A DNA stretch of 64,000 bases from Blastomussa wellsi (lineage: Eukaryota > Cnidaria > Anthozoa > Scleractinia > Plerogyridae), in the NCBI GenBank assembly GCA_947652115.1, contig OX393563.1, forward strand, positions 486,016 to 550,015, in the 5' to 3' direction. This document shows positions 12,041 through 23,000 of this stretch, piece by piece. Each line of letters opens with the position of its first letter. The stretch's first letter is position 1. The notes below the pieces were generated by a model. That model saw only the letters and a list, made by a program, of their open reading frames with translations, did not search any database and had not been told where the DNA came from. The position numbers and the translations under genes were made by a program.

Positions 12041-12334
12041 TATAATTTGGTTTTATCAACTGGGTTGATAATGTCAATTGGCCACCGTAAAGAGATTCAG
12101 TTGCTGACGTTTCGAGCGTTAGTCCTTCGTCGGAGCGAATCAAGGAATTGTGCGTCGTGTGTTTTTATATACAGAAAGATGGAGCTTCGCTATTGGCTGG
12201 TGCCTGGTAACGTGAAAACTTCGGAATAAATTAGTTGAATGAAAAGCGTTCGTTGATACCGTGAGGGTTAAGAGTGCCGATTTGAAAAATAAATTTTTGT
12301 TCTAGAGTTTTACGGCTTTCCGTGTTTCCTTGGN
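12041..12334 (-). mobile_element. Inverted Penelope-like element 3' end (left arm)
   Basis: Reverse complement of about 13146-13440 with few differences. On the minus strand it carries the last codons of the PLE frame (GTLNPHGINERFSFN and stop at 12231), the hammerhead-like segment near 12102-12140 and the TTTTATCAACTGGGTTGATA palindrome. It is cut by the run of Ns on its right. Confidence 0.85.
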
Positions 12335-12533
12335 NNNNNNNNNNNNNNNNNNNNNNNNNNNNNNNNNNNNNNNNNNNNNNNNNNNNNNNNNNNNNNNNNN
12401 NNNNNNNNNNNNNNNNNNNNNNNNNNNNNNNNNNNNNNNNNNNNNNNNNNNNNNNNNNNNNNNNNNNNNNNNNNNNNNNNNNNNNNNNNNNNNNNNNNNN
12501 NNNNNNNNNNNNNNNNNNNNNNNNNNNNNNNNN
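12335..12533. other. Assembly gap (about 199 Ns)
   Basis: The Ns lie in the middle of an inverted repeat pair, a common place for assembly failure. Open frames drawn across it are artefacts. Confidence 0.99.
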
Positions 12534-13247
12534 AAACGCGGTTATCCTGCTTCTGTTGTTCAAGCGGGCCATCATCGCGCCCAGCAAATTGATCGACAGT
12601 CAGCACTACAAACGTCACAGAGAGAAAACAACGATAGAATTCCATTCACCCTCACATTTCACAACCACGCAGTTAAATCCATCATTCTCAAAAACTTTAA
12701 ATTACTTCAAAATGATCCCGACACTGGTAGAATCTTTTCGCAACCTCCATTAATTTCATTTAAACGTGACAAAAACATAGGTAACTTTTTAGTCAGAAGT
12801 GCATTCCAAACTAGTGATGAACCCGGAACTTTTGAATGCGCTCGCGCACGATGCAAAACATGCCCTTTCATTCACAACGTGGACAAAATATCGGGACCCA
12901 AGCGATCTATCAAAATCACTGATCATTTCATCTGTACCTCAGCCAATGCCATCTACTGTATAACTTGCACTCTTTGCAAAAAGTTATACATCGGCGAAAC
13001 AGGGAGACGACTTGGCGACCGATTCCGAGAACACCTTCGTGACGTAGAGAAAGACGGCAAAAATGCATCGAAACCGGTCGCGAGACACTTCAATCTCCCA
13101 AATCATTCTAAGCAACATATGGCAGTCTGCGGCCTTTCCCTTCACCAAGGAAACACGGAAAGCCGTAAAACTCTAGAACAAAAATTTATTTTTCAAATCG
13201 GCACTCTTAACCCTCACGGTATCAGCGAACGCTTTTCATTCAACTAA
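12534..13247 (+). CDS. Penelope-like element ORF, C-terminal part with GIY-YIG endonuclease
   Basis: About 237 codons are open from the gap to TAA. The first half (NFLVRSAF ... CARARCKTCPFI, 12782-12870) resembles the linker with conserved Cys that follows the reverse transcriptase in PLE proteins. The second half is a GIY-YIG nuclease: AIYCITC (GIY part), LYIGETGRRLGDRFREHL (YIG plus the conserved Arg), then VARHFNLPNHS and a terminal EQKFIFQIGTLNPHG block. The RT domain would lie in or beyond the gap and is not visible. Its role would be target-site nicking for retrotransposition. There are no internal stops here, so this copy may be fairly young, but integrity cannot be judged without the missing part. 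Confidence 0.85.
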   Translation, partial: KRGYPASVVQAGHHRAQQIDRQSALQTSQRENNDRIPFTLTFHNHAVKSIILKNFKLLQNDPDTGRIFSQPPLISFKRDKNIGNFLVRSAFQTSDEPGTFECARARCKTCPFIHNVDKISGPKRSIKITDHFICTSANAIYCITCTLCKKLYIGETGRRLGDRFREHLRDVEKDGKNASKPVARHFNLPNHSKQHMAVCGLSLHQGNTESRKTLEQKFIFQIGTLNPHGISERFSFN

Positions 13248-13495
13248 TTTATTCCGAAGTTTTCACGTTACCAGGCACCAGCCAATAGCGAAGCTCCATC
13301 TTTCTGTATATAAAAACACACGACGCACAATTCCTTGATTCGCTCCGACGAAGGGCTAACGCTCGAAACGTCAGCAACTGAATCTCTTTACGGTGGCCAA
13401 TTGACATTATCAACCCAGTTGATAAAACCAAATTATATTGTTATACTTCCCACCGACGCAGCACTACAGTTTCGTTAGAAACTTACCCCCTCTAT
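13248..13495 (+). mobile_element. Penelope-like element 3' region with hammerhead-like motif
   Basis: It follows the stop of the GIY-YIG frame directly. The hammerhead-like core is at 13343-13376: CGACGA, a GGGC/GCTC stem, GAAAC and GTC. A palindromic TTATCAACCCAGTTGATAAA follows at about 13409-13428. The end is CCCCCTCTAT, as in other copies in the window. Confidence 0.75.
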
Positions 13496-13559
13496 ACATT
13501 TACATTACTCCACTGGCAATACGGTACAACAACTAATTACACTAATTCCATACAAAATT

Positions 13560-13890
13560 TACTCTTTCCTTTATTTCTATTTATTTATTTATTTATTTGA
13601 CTTCGCCACAGTGAATCAACACCGTGCCAGGAGATTAAACAGGTGTTGCGTCCCAGTTGATATCAACTCCTTAATTACGCACCCGGCCCACGAAAGGTTG
13701 ACTACAACACCGGGAACTACGTAACGTACTCTTTTCGAGAAGTGTGTGGGTTCTTTAACGTCCCCCGCTAACCATGTAACACTGAAGATGCAGGAGACGG
13801 GGCCTACGATTTATAGTCCTTATCCGAGAAGACTTGAACGTCTAACCATTTGCAGATATAATTACAAAAGCAGCACATTCTCCTCAGTTA
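13560..13890. mobile_element. Retroposon-like tail sequence with TTTA repeats
   Basis: Starts with a TTTATTTATTTATTTA run typical of a reverse-strand poly(A)-like tail and continues with non-coding sequence ending near TTTGCAGATATAATTACAAAAG. It looks like the 3' part of a LINE or SINE in reverse orientation. Family not established. Confidence 0.4.
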
Positions 13891-13921
13891 CACTACTATT
13901 ACATTCACACTACATTACATA

Positions 13922-14142
13922 TCCCACGGTTTGGCCAAAACCTGTACGCATGCGCACAGCCTATTACTCGCGGAGTGGCAACCTTCGGGTTCGCTTCTGG
14001 AGTAATCGGCGGGGTCGATTATTTTATATGAACCCCTTTCACCTGGCTATGCCACCCTGATGAGGATTAACAAGGCCGAAAGCGGCCACCCCACGGGTAA
14101 TAGGCTGCGCGCATGCGTACAGGTTATAGTCAAACCGTGGGA
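13922..14142. mobile_element. MITE with about 45-bp terminal inverted repeats
   Basis: Ends TCCCACGGTTTG (13922) and CAAACCGTGGGA (14131-14142); the arms continue through CCTGTACGCATGCGC and CAGCCTATTAC with few mismatches. The interior is about 130 bases and holds CTGATGAGGATTAACAAGGC followed by CGAAA, which only superficially resembles a hammerhead core. Confidence 0.75.
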
Positions 14143-17100
14143 TGTGTTGTGTGACCATTGCTTTCAGATGGTTTATTTTACAATAACACATGCCGACCAT
14201 GCCGATGCCCAGTTAATTCCCTTACAATAGTATGCGACCTAAATTAATACAGAGGCCATCCGTCCTTTCCTTGAAATACACGAACATAAATTTGACAAAT
14301 TTACCATGGCAACGCATTCTTTTCCAGACCCCTAGGACCTGTTTTCAATATTTTAATGAATTTTATTCCAGAAAAATGCAACCAGGTCAAGTAGTCTACT
14401 AAAAAAAAGATAGTGAGTAGCGTAGCCAATCACAGAACAGCATTGATCTCTCTTGGAAATGCCATGCCAACAAATTTGACGTCACAGAGATTGAAAACAT
14501 TTGTTAACATTATTGGTATAAGAACAAAAAGGATTCTCCTGCAGCAAATATTGATTTTTGATTGATATTCGAGCGTTGTGTATATCACTGGCTCAGCATG
14601 GGTTCCAGCTATATTTTAATTGTATGCTTTTCAATTAACTGGTGAGAAATTTATTTATTAGGAACATTGTAATGAAGGAAAGTCCACAGTGTGCTGTTAG
14701 TGTATTCCAAGAGTAGTATTAGAGAGGTTTAGAGAGATTGTGGTCTTAAACTATTAAACGACTTCATCTTTTCGAATTTTGTCGATTTTTAACTGACCAT
14801 CCTAATTTACATTGACAAATTCATGTTATGGCAATGTTTCATTATCTTGCTGTGTGATAATTATTGATCTAAACATCTTGGCTTCGCAACTCAAGCGAAC
14901 TCTCAAGTTCACTCTTCAGATTTGTAACACTTATCCATTTTGTTGTTTCTTTCTTTAAACAACAACAAAATATCGACAAAAATCAAACTGTTTGGCTCAT
15001 ACCATCATTTTTAACGTTTATAAATTTTTTTAGTTATTAAAATAGTCCTATCTATCAGCGGTGTGTTGTTATTTATTTTTATTATTCAAATTCTCACAGA
15101 GGGTCTTATCAGTAATGAGAAAACTTATCACAATATAAGCGGTGTATGAACCCCAAAGAGCTGGTTTTGAGTGTTAATGAAAGTACTCTTGAATGCCACA
15201 AAACAATTCAAATTTGACTCCCTGCATCTGTTAGTTATTTGTTACCAATTGACTAAATACAGTTAGATGAAGTAACCTTTACTTCAATGTAATTTCTATT
15301 AACACTATGGTTTTTGCTCTCAAGTCAAGCGATTAATTTTTTTTGGAAGAAACAGACAGGGCGGCTTTAAGGAAAATAGAATTGTACCAATACCCCACTG
15401 AGTGAATAGCTAAAAAGTCATAGCGTTTAACTTATTTAAAGATACACGCAGGTAAAAGTAAACGATTGCACCAAAACATCAAATGTTTGCATTCAACGAA
15501 GTCCTCTGTGGCTGATCCAGACCTTGAACTAATCGGGAAGGTGTGGGGGGGCGGGGAGAGGGTTGGGGGCGGCGATGATTTCCTTTTGTGTAAAAAGGTC
15601 ATTTATCAAAAATAAGGTGGGGGGCCCGGGCTCCGAAAGAAATTATCGTCGCGGGTTATCCTGTAACGAAAAGTGCACGTTTTGTGAAATGCTCTGCAGA
15701 GCACTGTATGGCATGGGAAAATAGATTCAGCGTAAAGTGAAGCGCAATCTACAAACGCTGCAAAGAAATAAGTTTACTAATAATATGCTGGTGCTTATAC
15801 TAACTCCATATCACATTAATTTCACTGCAGGGACTAAAGAACAAGATGTTTCTAAAGTTTAGTAACGGCAGTTACCATAAAATATTTTAATAGCTGTAGC
15901 CTGAATCGTATTCGTTTCAAGTATAATTTTCTTTCCATGTTTTCAAAGAATGTTTCTTGGTCTCAAGCTCTAGTGTATTATTATTATTCGAGCCATCAAA
16001 AAATATCTCCAGAATCTTGCGAGATGTCCATGCGTTGCGTTTCATTCTCACCGACTATTTGACAGATATTTCACGCTGCTTATACTAGCCCTTTATGGGT
16101 ATTTCCGAAGAAATCTAAGACGCCACGATCGGTACCGTGGAAAAGACGAAGATCTCAAGATTGCCGAAGCGACGATTTAAAAATTCGCGTGACAAGATAA
16201 AAGAGTATCGAATTCAACTTTTCCTCTAAGTGTAGCAAATAAAATGACCAAAGAGAACATTATCCGCAACAAATCAAAACAATCTTTAATTTCCCTCGGT
16301 ATTGTTAAGCAGCCATTTAGTTTGCTATTCACGAATTTTAATAGTTATTTATGTGGTTTGTTGATGAAGCGAGATAACTTTTTGGCAGGGAACTTGTCTG
16401 ACTAGACTGTCAAGCGATTTTTTCGATCCATGAAACGAAGATCTGCTAAAAAGAAATCGAACATTTGAAAAAAAAGGACGAAAACGAAGAAGGGGTATCC
16501 ATAGAGAGACTCTTATGTGACTAAAAAGCGTTAAAACTTTAAATGAACCACGGGTTTAACGGATTGCATATATTTCTCCTTCATTGTAGTCAATATATAT
16601 ATATGTACGAAAATTTACTAGTTTTATCAGTGTTTAAAAGTTTGTTTTATTACATTGTTCGGTCCCCTTTTATGGAATCTTTAAATTACTTTTAAGTATT
16701 AATTATTAACAACTAACCATAGATGATGTGAGATTAGTTTTTACAGCAACGTTTATTTGTTTGCCTATTCTGATGTCTTTCACCTTTGTGGTTTCCGGAG
16801 GTAAATCTTTCCACTTATTACTGCGGGTAAAACATTTTACCTTAAGTTTTTCTTTGGTTAACAAACAGCCGAAGACATAGTGTGTCGAAACAATTGATTG
16901 CCGGTTATGATCTTTTGAAAGTTAAAAACACTTCGTCTGTATTATGTGTTCTTGTGCAAAATATTTACTTAAGGGGGGATATTCCAACTTTATATTCAAC
17001 ATTAAAGATTATACTTTAGCTTCTGTATTATTCAATAACAGCAAGAGGTACACGGAAAGACGAAAAAAATTGAAATGATAAATTATTTACATTGCAGGTG

Positions 17101-17170
17101 TAAAAAGCGCGCGGGCTGACCGCAGCAAACAGTCCGGTGATGAAATAGTCCATAGTGGAGCAGCCATAAA
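14143..17170. other. Upstream region of the receptor gene, no gene recognised
   Basis: No coding exon found on either strand over 3 kb. It contains a G-rich stretch at 15541-15574 (runs of seven, four, three and five G) and AT-rich filler. The promoter and any 5' untranslated exon of the receptor should lie here but could not be placed. Confidence 0.4.
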
Positions 17171-18624
17171 ATGAACTGCATTCAACTGTTAGCGAAGCTG
17201 CTGTGTGCTTTCATGAGCATCAATTTCTGCAACAGCCTGTAAGTTTTGTTTTATTTCAGTAATTATTTACTTTACTAACGCCTGAAGTTTTGACCCTTAT
17301 AGACCGGCAATAAATGAAATCACCTTTCTTTCGACCTATTATTTTTGCCGTAAGACTTTCGTTGTCGATTGTAAGGGCTTATATCACGCGAACAAAGACA
17401 ATAATTTTGTCAAACTTTTACGGACGAGCATTCTCCAGTTAGAAATCGACCGGTAGTGTGAGACTATCCAAGCGAAGTCACAGCATGCTGAAGACCAAGG
17501 CCATGCAGTTATAAACGACATGTTATCCAGTGTGTTGTTTGCTTCAATTTCGCCATCTTCATTTAACACTTACTGTTAAGTTGAACTTCATTGTTCTGTG
17601 ATGTGGACCTTTACCCGTTTTTATGAGCACGTCTTTTTCGATCTTTTTAATGCGACTGGACCGTTCACGCCAAAAAAAATCGACAAGTTTTGTTAAATAT
17701 TTAATGAGTATCGCCAATATTTGTTCTTTATACAATCTTTCTTTGTTTAGTTTAAACCAACAGTTTCTTTATAGCAGTTATATTTCCGTGGTAATCATCA
17801 TTGCTTGTGAAAGGAGCTACCACATAACGCCAAAATCGTGTTTCTGTAGATTTTGTTGTAAGAAAATATTTCTTAAAGATATTTTGGGATACGCATTTTC
17901 CAGCTCGCAGTAGCTTATTTTTTCTTGTGGTGAGATTTGTGAAACAAATAATCGATCAGATCAGGAAAATATACCAGAAGAAAAAAACACAAGACTGTCA
18001 GTTTAATTTTCACTGGTATCCAAGCAGCATTGAGTTGGATACTATGGTAACTAGAACGAGCATCTTTCGTTTGTAAAAGGCCAAATTTCTTTTTGAGGTT
18101 TGTTATGTTCATTTCCTACAGTTTTAATTTAATCATTGTCTCTCAATAAATTGTAATTACATTGCAACACCTTCTTTTCATTTTTAGTAACTCCTGCGAT
18201 GACCACTAGTACTATTTCCAAATACTTGTTTACGGAGAACTACGCTAACCCACGTCAAAAAAAGATCTAAGCGACATTAAAAATAGCCAGTTGTTTGAAT
18301 GATGATCACAAGATTAGAATACTACGAGCAAATTATGCTTAAAGGATATCAACAGCTAGAGTTCGAAATATTCGGTTTCATCATTTTGTTTTACAGTTAA
18401 ATCGAAATGAGTCGACCCCTAAATTTCTCGAGATTCTCGCTAATTTTTTTCGACTCCCCTCTGGGTCATTTCCTCACTAATTTTTACCCCAAATAACTGT
18501 AGCCTTTTCTGATTTCCCTTGAAGGCTCGGCTCGAGTTATTGATATTCATCTGTAGTCAGTTTACTCTCTGGCTTGGGCGTCTTGGCTTTTTTAACGACA
18601 TATTGATTTAGAATAAAGGGGGCA

Positions 18625-18661
<37 letters not shown>

Positions 18662-19868
18662 GTATAACAATATAATCTGGTTTTATCAACTGGGTTGATA
18701 ATGTGAATTGGTCACCGTAAAGAGATTCGAGAGCTGACGTTTCGAGCATTAGCCCTTCGTCGGAGCGAATCAAGGAATTGTGGGTCGTGTGTTGTTTATA
18801 TACAGAAAACAGCCAATAGCGAAGCTCCATCTTTCTGGAAAAATCAAACCAAACCAGATTATATTGATTTAGAATATATGGTGCATGAGCAGCTTTAAAG
18901 TATGACTTGTATCTTTTTTTAGTAAGACCAATCATAATGCAACTAAAGCCTCCATCGCTGAGGACAAAGAGTGGATTGTAAACTCCTCTAAAATCTTAGA
19001 CAAATTGATGAACGATTATGACCCTTCCATGGCGCCATATGTACCAGGTATGTCAGCTCTTTTCTGATTTCTAATTAATAACATTTTTTATGAAAATGAG
19101 TAAACTTTGGCCTCTTCTCTTCCTTTCTAGAGCGTCTCTGCTCTGCTTTGCTCTTTTCTTCTCTTTCTTCTTACATTTAAACCACCAATCAGGGAGAGTA
19201 ACTCATATTGCAATCATTTGCGCTCAGGGCTTTCTTTATTAAAAGGGTAGCTCTTTAGAATTCCTCGCTATTGTGTTTTTGATGTTTAATATTATTTTAA
19301 AGAGGATAAATTGTGTGCAGGCTACACCTTGCAAGCCGAAATGCATTTTTTTACCACCATTTATTTCCACCTGGAATTAAGATAGGATTCAAGAAGACCT
19401 TAAGGGATAGATCGGTTAGCCATGCAGTCCCCCAACCTTTGGAAACTTCTCCCGTCCACGATTCTCTCTATTGCAGTTAAAGTAAATTAAACCTTATTTA
19501 TTTAGTAAGGCATTTAAAGAATTCTATTGTTGTCTTAGGCATTTTTTATTTTATAAAAATTCTCGATTTTGATTGGTTTTGATTGGTGCGTGATCACGTG
19601 GATATCCAAAATTTGAACAATTTCAATGTAGTTTGCTGGGTTGTGCTGCTTGTAAAAATTGTTAGTAAAATAATTGAATATAATTTTGACCTCGAAATCT
19701 GTTATTGATAAGCTTGATTAGTAACTGGGCCTCGTGTCGTACAATTCAGGGACCAATCGTTGAAATTACTCGCGCGATTACTCCCTGAATTGTACTCCAC
19801 TCTGTCCAATTACTATTACTTTTTAATGCAAAGCGCCATGGGCAAATAGTGGATTGAGCGCTATATAA

Positions 19869-19904
<36 letters not shown>

Positions 19905-20059
19905 ATTAATAATATTAAGTGGGGAGTAGATTACAGGGCTAGGGTCAGTGTCGGATTGCAGAGAATATTACAGTTCTGAATTGTACTCCACTCTGTCCAA
20001 TTACTATTACTTTTTAATGTAAAGCGCCATGGGCAAATAGTGGATTGAGCGCTATATAA

Positions 20060-20092
<33 letters not shown>

Positions 20093-23000
20093 ATTAATAA
20101 TATTAAGTGGGGAGTAGATTACAGGGCTAGGGTCAGTGTCGGATTGCAGAGAATATTACAGTTCTGTCTTCATTTTAGGTAAACCAGTTAGAGTGAACAT
20201 TAGCATGGATGTCCTTGCTTTTGGCGAAGTTAAGGAAGCAAACATGGCAAGCTTACATACGTTACTGGCTTTGGCTGTTTATTCCTTTCTTCAGTGTTAT
20301 GTCAGTATTATGTTGTTATGTTATGTTATGTTATGTTATGTTATGTTATGTTATGTTATGTTATGTTATGTTATGTTATGTTATGTTATGTCATGTCATG
20401 TTATGTCATGTCATGTTATGTTATGTTATGTTATGTCATGTTATGTTATGTCATGTTATGTTATGTTATGTTATGTTATGTTGTGTTGTGTTGTGTTGTG
20501 TTGTGTTGTGTTATGCTGTGTTTTGTTGTGTTGTGTTGTGTTGTGTTATGTTGTGTTGTGTTGTGTTGTGTTGTGTTATGTTGTGTTGTGTTGTGTTGTG
20601 TTGTGTTGTTTCTAACAATTATTCCACGAGCGCGCGTTGGATATTTCTCGGTAAAGGGTTCAATATGACAAAATTCTTTCCAAATTTGGTCAACAGCAGC
20701 TGGTTATGGTGAATTATGCATGTGGTTATCTGAGTTAATAAAACGTTTTCATTGCCTTCCCCTATCAATTCACTCTATGTTCAGCTTTGAAGCGAAACAT
20801 ACTGTTATGAAAATGTATTCTGTCTCAGTCGCTGACAGCTTAATTTATAAAATGTGTACAAAAAATTAACATTCTGTTGTGAGTAACTTTCTGACAATAA
20901 GCCATGAGAAAAAGACTTCTAATGGACTTTAATTAAATTTATTCGATTTTTGTATTTTAATTAATTTTTGGAATGATATATAGCATGTATATTATTAATT
21001 GTGCTTTGTGCTATATGTTTTATTGTGCTTCGTGTTAGGTTATATTCTTTTTAATTTTTCACTGAAAAGTATGTATTTACTGACTGACTGACGGACTGAC
21101 AGACCGACTTAATGGCCTCTCGTAGGTTTAAACGTGCTTGATATTGAATTATTTTCACGTCTTAGGAGTATGGATTAGACTTATATTTTCTTCAAGTCTG
21201 GACTGACATAAGACTCGCTCAAGGGCAGAAAAGAATTTTCTCACTTAGTGGAAACGACATTAAAAAAGTTTGGACGCCAGACACGTATTTCATGAACGCT
21301 AAGAAAACGGAAATCAAAGATGTGAGTTCTCTTGTTTGCTGCTTATTTAAATTAAAAAGGTCGAATTCATGTCGTTTCCAATGTAACGAAAATATGTGAT
21401 TTTCTTTCAATAGGTCATGAAAGACAACCAAATGGTGTTAATAATACCCACTGGAACAGTTGTACAGATGTCTAGGTAAATAACTTCAGATGTATATTGC
21501 AGTCATGTTACTCATTCTATAACTCTAATCCTACAACAAGAAGTTGCGCAGGTTATTAACTAAGCTTTTTCCTCCAAAGAGGCATGACATGATTTTTTGC
21601 TGCTAACCATGCTCAAATATTTTAAATATGCTGTGTATCGCGAGCAAATCTTTTGGAAATGGCACTGAGTGGGCCATCTATTTCAACTCGTCTCGTCGAT
21701 GGTAGTGAATGTGCTTTCAGATTTCCAACTTAGGCCCTCTTGTTTGCATCATCTTCGCCCATGTAAACATGCGTGCCATTTTTATCGCGGTTGCAGTGTG
21801 ATTGTCCTTTTGTATGCTTCTTTAGGATCACGTTAATAGTTGCGTGTAACATGCAACTGCAAATGTACCCGTTTGACCGCCAGAAATGTGACCTGGTCAT
21901 CGAGAGCTGTAAGTAACTTTCCCTAAAACACTTTGTACCGAAAAAACCTGTTATTTCAGCGACAACAATTCCTCTACACGGAAACAGTTCAGGCCGAACT
22001 TAGGTAACATGAAAAACCAATATTCCCTCGTATTAGCAATATACAAGTGAAAACAGAACAATTAATCGTGGCACAAAAATGCCATCTGAACTACCTCAAA
22101 CTGTTCAATGGTACTCTGCAATTCCCGTATAGCTAGCAATTCACTGATTTCTTCTGACCTCTTCTGACAGTGGAACATAAAGCTGCAATGAATTTTATTT
22201 GCATCAAAAAATCTTGATGGAAAAGTTTTTTTTTTTATTTTTTTCCACAGATTGTTTTGCACTATCGACAATTATTAGTTCGGGTCATCGATTTTAACAG
22301 CACTCACGTATAATCATTTTTACCCATAATAAACAAGTGTTATTATATTTATCTTGTTTTGTGCTTTTGTTCAGTTTCACTGACTAAAGACAAGCTGGTT
22401 TATACTTGGGGTAACTTGGAAGCGGATAAATGCCGCGTTGAAGTTTATGATGACGCCATGGCTCAGTACGAGTATAAAGGAGTGAAACTCAATTACAGGC
22501 ACAGCAAAATTGCGTCTGGTATGTACAAAGGACAGCAGTAGTTAAAGTACTGAATATAGCAACGAGAAAAAGATGTGCTTTCTGCTAGACTCGAATTTTC
22601 AATCATTTTTCGTGGAAAACATCCGGACATACCGACAGCTCCAATATATTAACTTACGAAGAAACTTTGTCAGTTAACGACTACGCACGTTTCCCTTTCG
22701 TAAACGGTAGACGCCATTTTTTGGCGATCATCGATTATTTTCCCACAAAAAAGGAACAAAAATTGTACGTCAACGACCAGAATCCACGCAAAATTATTTT
22801 ACTTTATTATTTCCCTAGCCAACAAATAAAAGCTAACCGCAAGCAAACCAGTTAGAAAGTGAGCAATTAAGCAATTGGAGAATGTTTATTAGTCTATCAC
22901 CAAATTATCACCAGTTTCTACTTACAATCTTGGACACATCTAGTTGAGACAAACAAATATTGCACTTTATTTGAGAATGCCTTGACTTACAAGTGAGTGA

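Noticed and set aside
12322..13247. Open frames spanning the run of Ns (including a 305-codon frame)
   Set aside because: The N stretch translates to X and hides any stop. Only the part from 12534 onward is real sequence and is annotated.
14060..14100. Hammerhead ribozyme in the 13.9-kb MITE
   Set aside because: CTGATGA and GAAA are present but stem II is only about two pairs and no GTH cleavage triplet follows.
20136..20712. Three long overlapping plus frames rich in Cys/Tyr/Val/Met/Leu
   Set aside because: They are produced by a five-base satellite with no stop in any phase; they lie in receptor intron 3.
22500..22860. Continuation of receptor exon 7 past 22518 (frames at 22359-22541 and 22667-22855)
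   Set aside because: The donor GTATGT at 22519 and the phase match to 23545 fit the family; the downstream frames are intronic.
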